Origin: Kolteria novifilia | Lineage (GTDB): Bacteria > Planctomycetota > Planctomycetia > Kolteriales > Kolteriaceae | Length of the DNA stretch: 64,000 nt | Direction: 5' to 3' | NCBI GenBank assembly: GCA_007748055.1 | Contig: CP036279.1 | Span: forward strand, 6,696,001 to 6,760,000 | The notes under the pieces: model-generated | What the model was told of the DNA's origin: nothing | Databases searched by the model: none | Seen by the model: only the letters and a program-made list of their open reading frames with translations | Shown here: piece after piece, positions 34,681 to 45,343 of the stretch | How positions within the stretch are numbered: position 1 is the first letter of the stretch | Layout of the letters: the number at the start of each line of letters is the position of its first letter | Made by a program: the position numbers and the translations under genes

Positions 34681-36312
34681 ATGAGTTCGCGTTACCGCCA
34701 GTTCGAGCACCTTCTCCATCTGGCCAGCCGCCAGTGTGATGGCACCATCGGGGCCGACGAACTCCAAGAACTGGAGCGACTCGTCGCCGCGAGCCCTCCC
34801 GCGCGCCAAGCCTACTTGGACTACGTCTTCCTCCACGCCGACCTAGCCTGGACCGACGCGGCCCTCGAAGGCTCCCTCGCCGAACCGTCGGCGGAGGAAC
34901 CTTGCGGCGAAGCGCGCCTTGCCCCTTGCCCACCGACCTCCACGGCGACACCCTCTCGTCAGTCCGCGTCGACCTGGCTCGGACAGGTGGTGGTCGCGTG
35001 TCTCGTCCTCGCGATCGGCGTCGGCTGGTGGTCGCTCAACGCGCCCCTGATGTCCCGTCGACCTCTCCTGGCGGAGACCGTCGCCCAACTCGTCGAGGCC
35101 GAAAGCGTCGAGTGGGTCGATCGCCGCGGAACGATCCGCGTCGGGGCGAAGCTCGGCCTGGGAACGTTGCGCGTCCATCGCGGCACCGCCCGGATTCGCT
35201 TTCGCAATGGCACCATCATCGACTTGGGGGAAGAGGCCGCCCTGCGGATCGAGTCGGCGATGAGCGTTCGGCTCATTCACGGCTCGGCCAGCGCCGACGT
35301 CCCCCCCGAGGCGATCGGCTTCCGCATCGAAACGCCAGCGGCGAGCGTGATCGATCTCGGCACTCGCTTCACCGCCCATGTCGGCGACTCCGGCCAAACC
35401 GAGGTGCGCGTGCTCGAGGGCAAGGTCGAACTGCAAGAGCGACGCCGACTGCCGCGCTACTACCTCAGCTTCGACAATACCTCGGGGCCGGCGGTCGATC
35501 ACTTCGGCGGGCTGCGTGGGAAGATCATCGCCGGCGCGCGGCGCGTGCCCGGCCTGATTGGGCGCGGCGCGGTCCACTTCGACAACTCCAAGACCTCCGA
35601 GGTCAACCTCGGCAACGGCTTCAATAGCTCCACCACCCCCAGCGGCTTCGTCACCACGACCGGAATCACCGTCGAAGCCCTGATCCGCCCGGATTGGACG
35701 GGGGCGGGACGCACCACCGGCGAGAGATTCGACTACGACGAGATCTTCCGCGTCGAGGATGGCGAGTACCGTATCCTCCTGAGCTTTCAGAACGACGATC
35801 ACGAGATCCCCACCCGGCCGCCCATCGCCAAAGGGCCGAGTCTCGCCTTCGGTCTGCACCTGGATGGGCACGGCTACAGCGAACTCGAGATTCCCCTCGA
35901 TGGCAAGGAGGGACGACCGACGCTCGCCGATCTCAAGGATGGCTCCGCCCATCACGTCGTCGCGACCTACGACAGTCGCGAGGGGGTCAAGCGACTCTAC
36001 ATCGACGGCGTCGTGAGGCAGGAATATCGCGTCGAACCGGGGACGCTGATCATCAGCGGCGGCAAGGCCAACGCCGTCATCGGTAACAACGAGAAGCGGG
36101 TCAACGAGGCCTTCCAAGGCGTGATCGACGAGTTCGCCTTCTACGACTTCGCCCTCTCGCCCGAGGAGGTCGCTCGCCATCACGAGAGCGTCGCCAGCGG
36201 AACGAATTACTTTGGACGTCCGCTCGAGGAACTCATCGCCGAGGCACGGCAGCACCGTAGGCAGCAACTCACGACGGGAAACAGCGCCGTCTGGGAAGAA
36301 CCGCGACCATAA
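34681..36312 (+). CDS. FecR-domain protein with LamG/concanavalin-like domain (module 1)
   Basis: This is a 543-residue, single-span membrane protein. The N-terminal cytoplasmic part (1-98) has the anti-sigma-like pattern RQFEHLLHLASRQCDGTI. The membrane span is about residues 100-120. The FecR domain (about 150-260) includes GTARIRFRNGTIIDLG and ASVIDLGTRFTAHV. A LamG-type jellyroll (about 265-515) ends with VIDEFAFYDFALSPEEV. It likely senses an external carbohydrate or protein ligand and controls the upstream sigma factor. ATG 34681 was chosen over an upstream ATG at 34630 on the basis of AGGA spacing and domain fit. Confidence 0.88.
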   Translation: MSSRYRQFEHLLHLASRQCDGTIGADELQELERLVAASPPARQAYLDYVFLHADLAWTDAALEGSLAEPSAEEPCGEARLAPCPPTSTATPSRQSASTWLGQVVVACLVLAIGVGWWSLNAPLMSRRPLLAETVAQLVEAESVEWVDRRGTIRVGAKLGLGTLRVHRGTARIRFRNGTIIDLGEEAALRIESAMSVRLIHGSASADVPPEAIGFRIETPAASVIDLGTRFTAHVGDSGQTEVRVLEGKVELQERRRLPRYYLSFDNTSGPAVDHFGGLRGKIIAGARRVPGLIGRGAVHFDNSKTSEVNLGNGFNSSTTPSGFVTTTGITVEALIRPDWTGAGRTTGERFDYDEIFRVEDGEYRILLSFQNDDHEIPTRPPIAKGPSLAFGLHLDGHGYSELEIPLDGKEGRPTLADLKDGSAHHVVATYDSREGVKRLYIDGVVRQEYRVEPGTLIISGGKANAVIGNNEKRVNEAFQGVIDEFAFYDFALSPEEVARHHESVASGTNYFGRPLEELIAEARQHRRQQLTTGNSAVWEEPRP

Positions 36313-36363
36313 GTTCTCGACACGTCATTTGGGAGTCGACTTGAATGGTCGACGTCCTCCGCG

Positions 36364-36425
36364 CATGCCCACGCACGCGTGGGCTTGGCACCCAGAACTG
36401 ATGAAGACGTGGGCTTGGCACCCGA
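36364..36425. repeat. Family B palindrome with duplicated arm
   Basis: CATGCCCACGCACGCGTGGG followed by CTTGGCACCC, then a second CGTGGGCTTGGCACCC about 32 bases later. It lies between the two convergent FecR-LamG genes. Confidence 0.65.
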
Positions 36426-36448
36426 CGGAGAGTAACCTCGACCGTCGC

Positions 36449-38104
36449 TCACTGCGGCTTGCCGGCTTCATAGAGGTCGCGAACCTCCACGTCGGTGAGG
36501 GCGGTCTTAAAGAGGACCAACTCGTCAATGCGACCGTTGAGGTTGCGGACGTTGCTCGTCGGCGAGACCGGATTGAGCCAGTTCCCGATTGTCGCTTCCC
36601 CAATCCCAAGCGGGCCCTTCGCTTCGGGCACCAACGCTTCCCTCGCCGAGAGTTCGCCATCGACGTAATGCCTTACTTCGCGATTGGCGTTGTCGTAGAC
36701 CGTCACCAGGTTGGTCCATCGTCCCAGGCTGAAGACGTCGATGAGCGGCTCGGAGAGGTAGTCGCGATGACTCTTCGCCTCGCTGTTGCGAACCCCGAGG
36801 ATCAACTCCCCCATCTTGCGAATCTGCCAGTGAGGCCGCATTGAGGCCCACCCGTCGGTCAGCAACAGCGAGTTGAAGGCACGATCCAATCCGTCGATGC
36901 GAACCCACGCCGACCAGGTCATCGAATCGAACGACCCCGGAATATTGACGCGAACGCGATCGCCGGGCCGCTTGAACTCGAGCGAGTCCTTCCCCGGCCA
37001 ACGTCCCGCCGACCACGAACAGCCGATGATCGCGCCGTCGAGCGAGCGGTCGTCGCTCTTCTGACTGACCAGCACCCGCGGATCGTCGTTGTGCCGCTCG
37101 AACGAGTACTGCACGATGACGCGAGGATCGGACTTGAGGCCGTCGCTGTACTCTCGCCACTGCGCCAACCGGGACTTGCTCTCCTCCTTGTCGAGTCGCT
37201 GCAACTCGCTCGCCGAGATGAACCGCGCCGGCTCGGGACGGACGTCATGCCGGGTACCATCGACCGACACCGAGACGGCACTGGTCGCGTCAAGCGCTCG
37301 GTGAGTCGCCATCGAACGGTTCGACCCGGGCTCGTAAATCTCGACCTTTCCATCGAAGACGTGGACCGAGGCGCTACCGTCGTCGGCGATGTCGACGCCG
37401 AACTCGGTCCCGAGATCGACCAGCTCGAACTGGCCAGTCAGCACGGTGAAGCCATGCGCCGCCGGCGGGACGCGAGCGCGAAGTTTGCCCGTGTGGCAGA
37501 CCAGCTTCTCGGAGTCGACAAACTCGAGGCTCGCCGGACCTTCCACGATCACGACCGCCCCCGAGTAGAATTCCAACTGCACCAATCCCGACTCGAGCTC
37601 GAACAGACCCGGCGTCACCGTCGATCCGGCATCGAGCGGCACATCGTCGTTCGCCCATTGCGCGCGGAACGCACGAGTCACGACCGCGACTCCCTCGTCG
37701 ATCGTTTCGTCATCGCCCTGAACGAACGACACCGGTGTCGGCTCGGGGACAGTTCGGGCCAATTCGCCGCCGGGCAGATTCCCCGGGGCACGGAACCAGA
37801 CAACCAGGGCGACACACGCCGCGATCGAACACGCTAGCCCGACCGCCGCCGACCAATAGCCCGGCTTGGCGAGAAAGCGATTCGCGGGCGCGCCGCTGTT
37901 GCTCTCTTCCAACTGGCCGAGCGCGACCTCATCCTCCAGCAGAGCGGCCAACTGCATCTGCTCGGCGAAGCGATGTCGCGCCCCGGCGTGCAGATCCAAC
38001 ATCGCGTTCAGTTCGGCCGACTGCTCCTCGGTCAGCTCTCCATCGCGAAGTTCGCCGACCAGCTCGTCGAAGCGGCCGTGCCAAGAGTTTCCCGCGTCGC
38101 TCAT
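36449..38104 (-). CDS. FecR-domain protein with LamG domain (module 2)
   Basis: This is a 551-residue single-span protein starting at ATG 38104, overlapping the sigma stop by 4 bases (ATGA), with GGGGGAG upstream. The N-terminal cytoplasmic part (about 10-60) includes ELVGELRDGELTEEQSAELN. The span is about 83-104, FecR about 160-265 (ASLEFVDSEKLVCHTGKLRA, FELVDLGTEFGVDI) and LamG about 340-545. It is the presumed regulator of the sigma factor encoded immediately upstream. It shares architecture with the 34681 product, but the sequences are clearly diverged. Confidence 0.88.
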   Translation of the reverse strand: MSDAGNSWHGRFDELVGELRDGELTEEQSAELNAMLDLHAGARHRFAEQMQLAALLEDEVALGQLEESNSGAPANRFLAKPGYWSAAVGLACSIAACVALVVWFRAPGNLPGGELARTVPEPTPVSFVQGDDETIDEGVAVVTRAFRAQWANDDVPLDAGSTVTPGLFELESGLVQLEFYSGAVVIVEGPASLEFVDSEKLVCHTGKLRARVPPAAHGFTVLTGQFELVDLGTEFGVDIADDGSASVHVFDGKVEIYEPGSNRSMATHRALDATSAVSVSVDGTRHDVRPEPARFISASELQRLDKEESKSRLAQWREYSDGLKSDPRVIVQYSFERHNDDPRVLVSQKSDDRSLDGAIIGCSWSAGRWPGKDSLEFKRPGDRVRVNIPGSFDSMTWSAWVRIDGLDRAFNSLLLTDGWASMRPHWQIRKMGELILGVRNSEAKSHRDYLSEPLIDVFSLGRWTNLVTVYDNANREVRHYVDGELSAREALVPEAKGPLGIGEATIGNWLNPVSPTSNVRNLNGRIDELVLFKTALTDVEVRDLYEAGKPQ

Positions 38105-38640
38105 GTCGCTCCCCCCGTCTCCAGGCGACGGTTGATGCATTCCAGTAACTGGTGATGGATTCGATTGAGTCGTTTGTGAATCGCAACCCGGCTCCGGCCG
38201 AGTTGTTCGGCGATCGCCGCGACCGGCTGACTCGACTCGTAGCGTTGCACGAGCAAGCCGCGATTCTCGTCGCTCAGGTTCTCGAGACAATGGCCGAGGG
38301 CCTCGCGGCGATCCTCCATCTCGCAACTGACCGCGACGGCCGCATCCGCCAAGAGGGCGAACTGCTTGTCGTCGAGAGGAAGCGGGAGCTTCTGCTGCCG
38401 ACGGCGCCAGTTGAGTATCGTCAGCCGCGCGACGCTCATCGCCCACGCCGCGAAGTCAGTCCCGGGCTCGAAGCGGTCGAACTTCTCCCAGAGCAGCGAG
38501 CTGACGTCCTGCAAGATGTCGTCCGCGGCGGCGCGATCGTGAACCAGCGACAGGATGAATCCGTAGATTCGCCGCTGATTGGCAACGAGGAGGCGTGAAT
38601 ACGCCTGCACCTTGTCGTTCTCGGATGATGGTTTGCTCAT
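38101..38640 (-). CDS. ECF-type sigma factor (FecR-LamG module 2)
   Basis: This is a 179-residue ECF factor. Region 2 (about 15-85) contains AADDILQDVSSLLWEKFDRF and FAAWAMSVARLTILNWRRRQ. Region 4 (about 120-172) contains VAAIAEQLGRSRVAIHKRLN. The stop overlaps the next start, so the FecR-LamG partner is translationally coupled. No good ribosome-binding site is visible before ATG 38640. It is divergent from the PVC heme-protein gene across 295 bp. Confidence 0.92.
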   Translation of the reverse strand: MSKPSSENDKVQAYSRLLVANQRRIYGFILSLVHDRAAADDILQDVSSLLWEKFDRFEPGTDFAAWAMSVARLTILNWRRRQQKLPLPLDDKQFALLADAAVAVSCEMEDRREALGHCLENLSDENRGLLVQRYESSQPVAAIAEQLGRSRVAIHKRLNRIHHQLLECINRRLETGGAT

Positions 38641-38802
38641 GGCACGCGAAACGCCAGTTGTTCCTCTTTCGGGTCAGTCCCGTGGCCATCGCCATGGACG
38701 TCATGGCCCACGACTCCAACGATGCCACGACCGACGGATCTGCCGTCCATCCCTTTAGGAAATGTTTTGCGACGGCGTCCTGTTAACCCGATGATGGCGA
38801 TT

Positions 38803-38832
38803 TTGAAATTTTTGCGACGTTCGGTTTACAAT
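38803..38832 (+). promoter_or_regulatory. Candidate sigma-70-type promoter
   Basis: TTGAAA and TACAAT are separated by 18 bases in a locally AT-rich patch, about 100 bp before the PVC heme-protein start. It was assigned by pattern only. Confidence 0.5.
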
Positions 38833-38935
38833 CCGGCCCATCCGGACATTTCCATGTTATCCGAACCCACCGCCGCGATCGGGACACGGCCAAAACGATC
38901 GCCAAACAACCTTCCGACAGGGGAACCTTCACAAA

Positions 38936-41900
38936 ATGCGCTATTTGAGTGGTTTAGGTGCCATCGCCCTTGCCGCGGGCCTTTGGGCTACCGTGCAAGG
39001 TGCGGACGATTCGAAGACCGAATCGCCATCACCCTTCGCCTTCAAGAACGATGACGTCGTCGCGATCTTCGGCAACGGACTCGCCGACCGCATGCAGCAC
39101 GACCCATGGGTCGAGACCGTCCTGCAAAGCCACCTCGGCGACAAGAACGTCCGCTTCCGCAACATGGCCTTCTCAGGCGATATCGTCAACCGACGCCCAC
39201 GGAGCCAGGGCTTCACCAACGACGAGGAGTACCTGCAACACGTTGGCCCCAGCGCCATCTTCGTCTTCTACGGCTACAACGAGTCGTTCGGCGGCCCCGC
39301 GAAAGCCGCGGCCTACGAGGACGAACTCGTCAAACTGGTCGATCGCTATCGCAAGCTCCGCAAGGAGAAGGACGTCGACGCCCGCTTCGTCCTCTTCAGC
39401 CCGATCGCCGCGGAAAACACCGGCGACCCCAACCTGCCCGACGGCAAGGAACTCAACGCCCAACTCGCCGAGTACACCGAGGCGACGCGACGAGCCGCCG
39501 AGAAGTCCGGAGCGACCTTCGTCGATCTCTTCACGCCGACGCTCGAGCTCTTCGAAAAGAGCGACGACCAACTGACGATGAACGGAATCCACCTCAACGC
39601 GAAGGGCTACGAAAAGCTCGCCGGCATCATGTCGGAGGCCCTCCTCGACAAGCCCGCTCCCCCGTCGGACTCACTTGAGGATCTTTATGCGGCGGTCAAG
39701 GATAAGAACTGGCACTGGCACAACCGCTACCACGCCACCGACGGCAACGACGTCTGGGGTGGGCGTTCGACTCTCTCTTTTGTCGACGGCCAGACCAACG
39801 CCGACGTGCTCAAGCACGAGTTGGCGATGCTCGACGTCATGACCGCGAATCGCGACAAGGTCATCTGGGGCGTGGCCCAGGGCAAGAAGATCGAGCCCGA
39901 CGACAGCAACGTTCCTCCACCGGTCCCGGTGAAGTCGAACGTCGGCGGCGGCAGCAAGAGTTCCAGCGCCATGAAGGAAGGGAGCGTCGACTACCTCAGC
40001 CCGGAAGACAGCCTCGAGAAGATCAAGGTTCCCGAGGGCTTCGAGCTGAACGTCTTCGCCTCCGAGGAGATGTTCCCCGACCTGGCCAACCCGGTGCAAC
40101 TTCAGGTCGATACCAAGGGGCGTCTTTGGGCCGCGAGCTGGAACACCTATCCCAAGTGGGAACCGCTCAAGGAGATGAACGACAGCCTCATGATCTTCGA
40201 GGACACCGATCATGACGGCGTTGCCGACAAGCGGACCATCTTCGCCCACGTCCACAACCCGCTCGGCTTCGAGTTTTGGAATGGCGGCGTCCTGGTCACC
40301 TCCGGTCCCGACCTCTGGTTCCTGAAGGACACCGACGGCGACGACAAGGCCGACATTCGCTACCCGGTCCTCCAGGGACTGGGAACCTCCGACACCCACC
40401 ACGCCGCCAACAACCTGATCTACGGTCCCGACGGTGGTATCTATTGGCAGAGCGGTATCTTCCTGGTTCACAACCACGAAACCCCGTGGGGCCAGAACCT
40501 AAACATCGGCTCCTCGGGCATGTACCGCTTCGATCCGCGGACCTTCGCCATCACCCCGATCGCCGAGAACAGCCCCAACCCGCACGGCACGGCGTTCGAC
40601 TACTGGGGCTACCTCTACGCCAATGACGGCACCGGCGGCCGCTCCTACCAAGTCCGTCCGGAGGGCGAAGGCTTCAAGATGCACTTCCTTCTGGACAAGG
40701 AGTTTCGTCCGGTCCCGGCCAACGAAATCCTCTCGTCGCAACATTTCCCCGAAGACATGCAGCAGGACTTCTTGATCCTCAACGTCATCGGTTTCCTCGG
40801 CATCAGGCAGTACGACCTCGATCGTGACGGTGACGGCTCCAAGCGCAAGCTTGGCGAAGTATGGGGCACGCCGGTCCGCGATCTGGTCAACGGCGAGGAT
40901 CGCAACTTCCGACCGAGCGACGCCATCGTCGGCGAGGATGGCGCCCTCTACATCGCCGACTGGCACAACGTCATCATCGGCCACATGCAGCACAACATCC
41001 GCGATCCCAACCGCGACCACAAGCACGGCCGCATCCTGCGTCTCACCGCCAAGGATCGCCCGCTCCAGAAGCCGGTCAAGATCGACGGCGAGCCGATCGA
41101 GGCCTTGCTCGAGAACCTCAAGCATCCGGTCGACGGCGTTCGCCATCGGACGCGGGTTGAACTAAGCGAGCGTGATTCCGACGAAGTCATCGCCGCGACC
41201 CAGGAATGGATGAAGGACTTCGATCCCAACGACGAGACCGAGGCCCATCACCTGCTCGAGGCACTCTGGGTGCATCAACAGCACAACGTCAAGAACGAGC
41301 AGTTGCTCGACAAGCTCCTTCGTTCCCAGGTCGACCACGCTCGCGTCGCGGCCAACACCGTCAATCACTTCTGGGGCAACGTCGACATCAAGGGAGCACG
41401 CGGTTTCGTCGCGCCCGCCGAAGTGAAGTTCGTGAAGTACCGCGCGCCGAACCACCTCAGCCCGGCCGACAAGAAGGTCTACATGAAGGGGGCCGAGATC
41501 TTCCAACGCGAGTCGCACTGCTCGACGTGCCACATGACCAACGGCCAGGGCAACGGTATCGTCTACCCGTCGCTGGTCAACAGCCCATGGGTCACCGGCA
41601 GCGAGGATCGACTCGTCAAGCTCGCGCTGCACGGCATGTGGGGCAAGATCAAGGTTCGCGGGAAGACCTACGATCCGGCTCGGGGCGTTCCTCCGATGAC
41701 CGCGTTCCGCGATCTTCTCAAGGACGAGGAACTCGCCGCGGTGTTGACATTCGTACGCAACACTTGGGGCAACAAGGCCGATCCAATCAAGCCGGAAACC
41801 GTGACGAGGGTTCGCGAGGAGACCGCCGGCCGCTCGATCTTCTGGAAGCCGGAAGAACTTCTAGAAGAGCACCCGATCGAGAAGGAGTTGCTCGCGAAGG

Positions 41901-42421
41901 ATGACACGGCCGAGGCCTTCGTCAACCTCGAGCTCGAGAAGGCGCTCATGGCCAAGTCACCCGAGGTGCTCGCTCAAGAAGCGATCTCCAAGGGCAACTC
42001 CGCGCGGGGAAAGGTCCTCTTCTACAAGTCGGCGGCGGCCTGTTTCGCTTGCCACGATCCGCCCACCGGGACCCCTCGCGTCGGCCCCGATCTCGCGGCG
42101 CTGAAGACCAAGCGCAAGCCCGAGGATCTGGTCGACTCGATCCTTCGTCCCTCCAAGTTGATCGACAGGGAGTTCGCCCAGGTCACCGTGGTCAAGGCGG
42201 ACGGCTCGCTGGTCACCGGCATTCGCGTTTCGGAGAACGACGACGAGATCGTGCTGCGGAACCTGGCTCAGCCGAAGCCCTTCAGCATCCCGATGGATGA
42301 CGTCGATGAAGTCGTCGAGTCGAAAGTCTCGCTCATGCCGAAGAGTCTGGCCCAGCAACTGAAGAATCGCCAAGAGTTCGACGACTTGATGAAGTACATC
42401 ATCGAAGTCCGCAACCGCTAG
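38936..42421 (+). CDS. PVC-type diheme protein with degenerate SGNH domain
   Basis: This is a 1161-residue exported protein. The signal peptide ([18 protein letters not shown]) is followed by an SGNH/GDSL-like domain (about 35-240). There the usual GDS block reads FGNG and the terminal DxxH reads NGIH, so the catalytic Ser and Asp are missing. A seven-bladed-propeller type membrane-bound dehydrogenase domain (about 350-710) has repeated blades such as [15 protein letters not shown] and [21 protein letters not shown] linker region precedes two c-heme sites, CSTCH (862-866) and CFACH (1036-1040). The last segment is the conserved PVC domain ([20 protein letters not shown]). A periplasmic electron-transfer or sugar-oxidation role is inferred from the family. 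Confidence 0.9.
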   Translation: MRYLSGLGAIALAAGLWATVQGADDSKTESPSPFAFKNDDVVAIFGNGLADRMQHDPWVETVLQSHLGDKNVRFRNMAFSGDIVNRRPRSQGFTNDEEYLQHVGPSAIFVFYGYNESFGGPAKAAAYEDELVKLVDRYRKLRKEKDVDARFVLFSPIAAENTGDPNLPDGKELNAQLAEYTEATRRAAEKSGATFVDLFTPTLELFEKSDDQLTMNGIHLNAKGYEKLAGIMSEALLDKPAPPSDSLEDLYAAVKDKNWHWHNRYHATDGNDVWGGRSTLSFVDGQTNADVLKHELAMLDVMTANRDKVIWGVAQGKKIEPDDSNVPPPVPVKSNVGGGSKSSSAMKEGSVDYLSPEDSLEKIKVPEGFELNVFASEEMFPDLANPVQLQVDTKGRLWAASWNTYPKWEPLKEMNDSLMIFEDTDHDGVADKRTIFAHVHNPLGFEFWNGGVLVTSGPDLWFLKDTDGDDKADIRYPVLQGLGTSDTHHAANNLIYGPDGGIYWQSGIFLVHNHETPWGQNLNIGSSGMYRFDPRTFAITPIAENSPNPHGTAFDYWGYLYANDGTGGRSYQVRPEGEGFKMHFLLDKEFRPVPANEILSSQHFPEDMQQDFLILNVIGFLGIRQYDLDRDGDGSKRKLGEVWGTPVRDLVNGEDRNFRPSDAIVGEDGALYIADWHNVIIGHMQHNIRDPNRDHKHGRILRLTAKDRPLQKPVKIDGEPIEALLENLKHPVDGVRHRTRVELSERDSDEVIAATQEWMKDFDPNDETEAHHLLEALWVHQQHNVKNEQLLDKLLRSQVDHARVAANTVNHFWGNVDIKGARGFVAPAEVKFVKYRAPNHLSPADKKVYMKGAEIFQRESHCSTCHMTNGQGNGIVYPSLVNSPWVTGSEDRLVKLALHGMWGKIKVRGKTYDPARGVPPMTAFRDLLKDEELAAVLTFVRNTWGNKADPIKPETVTRVREETAGRSIFWKPEELLEEHPIEKELLAKDDTAEAFVNLELEKALMAKSPEVLAQEAISKGNSARGKVLFYKSAAACFACHDPPTGTPRVGPDLAALKTKRKPEDLVDSILRPSKLIDREFAQVTVVKADGSLVTGIRVSENDDEIVLRNLAQPKPFSIPMDDVDEVVESKVSLMPKSLAQQLKNRQEFDDLMKYIIEVRNR

Positions 42422-42930
42422 GCGGCCCTCTTCGTTCTCAGGGTGCCAAGTCTTGGATGCCGCATGCTCACACTCGTCGTGGGCACGCAAAGAGGATTGG
42501 GACATTTCAGGGTGCCACTGGCCGCTTGCCAGCCAGTGCGGCGCCGCCATCAACACCGCGGGGGTCGCGTCATCGCACGACTCCCGCGACAACCATCTCC
42601 CTAAGAGAGCACAGCTCCAACCCCTATTTCGCAACTGCGCCTGATCGAAGGCCATCCGGTTCCCTTTTGCGCGATTTCGGCGCTTTTTGGTCGAGAATGC
42701 GTCCAGAACGGATGGTTTCGCGCGCGGATTCGCGTCACTTCGGTCGAGAATCGCTTCAAAACCGCCTGCCGAGACTCCCTCCGACCCGTCTCCCCACCAC
42801 GTCGAACCGCGCCACCAGCGACCGAAAACCGATCGGTCATCAAACCCACAGGGAGTACTCCTTGACTCCGTCCGCGCCGATGCGGTACAAGCATAAGGGA
42901 TAGGACTCTCCTCCACTTGAGCTCGCCACT
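42422..42930. other. 509-bp intergenic gap with worn repeats
   Basis: It holds a family B-like copy (about 42465-42484) and a family A copy (42516-42538). Two similar stretches, TTTTTGGTCGAGAATGCGTC and ACTTCGGTCGAGAATCGCTTC, lie near 42686 and 42740. No coding signal was found. Promoters of the DUF1592-type operon should be here. Confidence 0.5.
42516..42538. repeat. Palindromic repeat, family A
   Basis: CACTGGCCG-CTTGC-CAGCCAGTG, preceded by the family flank GGGTGC. Confidence 0.75.
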
Positions 42931-45342
42931 ATGCCCCGCCTTTGGTTTCTTCTCTCTGTGGCTTCGTGCCTCCCCAGTCTTTGCCTCGCGGCGGAGCCTT
43001 TCGACAAGGCGATTCAGCCGTTCCTGGCGACACACTGCCTAGCCTGCCACGATGAGACGACGCAGGAGGGTGACTTCCGGATCGACACGCTTTCGCGCGA
43101 CTTTCAGAAGCAAGATGGAGCCCAGAGATGGGCGGAAGTGATCGAGCGGATCAACTCCGGCGAGATGCCTCCCGAGGACGAGGTCCAACCGACCGAGACA
43201 GAGATCGCCGCGGTAGTCGGCTGGCTCGGCGACCGCATCAAGGAGGGCAAGCACGCGCGGATGGCCAAGCGGGCTCCGGTAGCGCACTACCGCTTGAGCC
43301 GTGAGGAATATTCCAACACGATCCACGACTTGCTGGGCGTTCACTACGACGCCGCCGCGCCGGGGCACATGACCGAGGATCCCGTTTGGCACGGCTTTGA
43401 ACGGATCGGCTCGCAGTTGACCCTCTCGCCCTCCCACGTCGAGAAATACCTCCGCGCCGCCCGCGAAGTCCTCGACAACGCCTACCCCGAGAAACCGCCG
43501 AAGTCCAAGCAGTACCGCAAGGACGCCCTCGACATCGACTGGCCCAACCGCACGAAGCGCGAACTTTTGCGAGAGCGGGGAATTCTCGATCAGGTCCGCG
43601 TCCTCCTCTGGCCTGGACACAAGTTGCCGCACGCCGAACCAGCTCACGGCAGCTACAAGATGCCCCCTGGGATCTATCGCGGCCGCATGAAGATCAGCGG
43701 GCTCAAGCCGAAGAACGGACGACCGCCGCATGTGAAGCTCTACTCCAAGCAGCTCGATCGGACCCTATTCGAACAGGACATCCTGGCCCCGGAGGACGAA
43801 CCGGTCATCGTTGAGTTCGAGACCTATCTCGAGGGAAAGATCACCGTCAGCGTTGAGAATGCGGTCCCCGGTCCCTCCAACGCGGGCCGCTCGGGACGAC
43901 CGACGAACCAGTACGTCTTCACCAAGCTCAACAATCCCAACTCGCGAGCCCCCTGGCAGCGGAAGATGACCGACGAGGAGGGAAACGCCCTCTATCCCTT
44001 CTTGATCTTCGATTGGCTCGAGTGGGAAGGCCCGATCGTCTCCGACGAGGAACTCGCCCGACGGGCCGCCTTTTTCCCCTCGAACCCGAAAGACCTCGCC
44101 GACGTGAAAGCCAGCCTCCAGCGGTTCGCGGAAGCGGCCTGGCGCCGTCCGGTCACGGACGAGGAATTGGCGCCCTACCTCGCGATCGTCGAGAGGGAAC
44201 TGGGCGCCGGCGAGCCCACGCGCGAAGCGTACAAGACCGGCCTTCTCGGCGTGATGGCGTCGAAGAACTTCTTCTACCTCACCGAGGGATCGGCCGACCA
44301 GAAGCGGACCGAACTCGACAATTTCGAACTCGCTTCGCGACTCTCCTACTTCCTCTGGAGTTCGATGCCCGACGAAGAACTGCTGGCGGCGGCCCGTTCA
44401 AAAAGACTAGGCGACAAGGACGAACTGAAGCGACAACTCGACCGTATGCTGAGCGACGAGAAGGTCGCTCGCTTCTGCGAATCGTTCCCCCGGCAGTGGC
44501 TCCAACTCGGCAAGGTCGGGATGTTTCCTCCCGACCCGAAGCTCTTTCCCGACTACGACGAGTGGCTCGAGCGAAGCATGATCCTCGAGTCGACGAACTT
44601 CTTCGCCGAGGTCTACAACAAGAACTTGTCGATCGGCGAGTTCCTCGACTCCGACTGGACCATCGTCAATCCCCGTCTGGCGTGGCACTACGAAATGCCC
44701 TCCTTGCCGAAGTCCGGCTTCCAGCGAGTCACCCTAAAGCCGGACGATCATCGGGGCGGGATCATGACGCACGCGTCGGTCCTGTCGCTGACCTCCGACG
44801 GGACCCGGCATCGCCCGGTCCATCGCGGCGTCCTGGTTTCCGAGGCAATCTTCGGGAAGACGCCTCCCTCGCCGCCGGCGAATGTCGATCCGATCGAGCC
44901 CAACCCGGTGACCGCTCCCAAGGCGTCGGTGCGGATGAAGCTTGAGGCCCACGCGATCCATGCGAGCTGCGCCGCTTGTCATCGCAAGATCGACCCGCTC
45001 GGTTTCGCGTTCGACCACTACGACGCGATCGGCCGTTGGCGGACCGTCGAGATCGTCCCCGATGGCAAAGGGAAGAACCCGACCGTCAACGCGACTGGCG
45101 TCCTGCCCGACGGACGCGCGTTCGACGGTCCCGATCAATTCAAGCGTCTGCTGCGCGACGACCTCGACCTCTTCGGCGAGGCCTTCGTCGAGACGCTGGC
45201 GACGTATGCTCTGCGTCGCGCGATGACGGTCGACGACCGCGAACAGATTCGGGCGATCGCCGCCCAGTGCGAGAACGACGACTATCGCTTGAAAGCGGTG
45301 ATCGAGAACCTGGTGACCTCAGACCTCTTTCGGACCCGTTGA
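42931..45342 (+). CDS. c-type heme DUF1592-family protein (DUF1587/1592/1588/1585)
   Basis: This is an 803-residue exported protein. The signal peptide (LWFLLSVASCLPSLCLA) is followed by a cytochrome C domain with CLACH (36-40). DUF1587 follows, with YRLSREEYSNTIHDLLGV, then a beta-rich insert. DUF1595/DUF1592 contains ELASRLSYFLWSSMPDEELL, and DUF1588 contains RGGIMTHASVLSLTSDGTRH. A second heme-like CAACH and DUF1585 are at the end. It is encoded one base before the DUF1552 gene, the standard pairing of these families. It probably acts in the periplasm; the reaction is unknown. Confidence 0.92.
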   Translation: MPRLWFLLSVASCLPSLCLAAEPFDKAIQPFLATHCLACHDETTQEGDFRIDTLSRDFQKQDGAQRWAEVIERINSGEMPPEDEVQPTETEIAAVVGWLGDRIKEGKHARMAKRAPVAHYRLSREEYSNTIHDLLGVHYDAAAPGHMTEDPVWHGFERIGSQLTLSPSHVEKYLRAAREVLDNAYPEKPPKSKQYRKDALDIDWPNRTKRELLRERGILDQVRVLLWPGHKLPHAEPAHGSYKMPPGIYRGRMKISGLKPKNGRPPHVKLYSKQLDRTLFEQDILAPEDEPVIVEFETYLEGKITVSVENAVPGPSNAGRSGRPTNQYVFTKLNNPNSRAPWQRKMTDEEGNALYPFLIFDWLEWEGPIVSDEELARRAAFFPSNPKDLADVKASLQRFAEAAWRRPVTDEELAPYLAIVERELGAGEPTREAYKTGLLGVMASKNFFYLTEGSADQKRTELDNFELASRLSYFLWSSMPDEELLAAARSKRLGDKDELKRQLDRMLSDEKVARFCESFPRQWLQLGKVGMFPPDPKLFPDYDEWLERSMILESTNFFAEVYNKNLSIGEFLDSDWTIVNPRLAWHYEMPSLPKSGFQRVTLKPDDHRGGIMTHASVLSLTSDGTRHRPVHRGVLVSEAIFGKTPPSPPANVDPIEPNPVTAPKASVRMKLEAHAIHASCAACHRKIDPLGFAFDHYDAIGRWRTVEIVPDGKGKNPTVNATGVLPDGRAFDGPDQFKRLLRDDLDLFGEAFVETLATYALRRAMTVDDREQIRAIAAQCENDDYRLKAVIENLVTSDLFRTR

Positions 45343-45343
45343 C

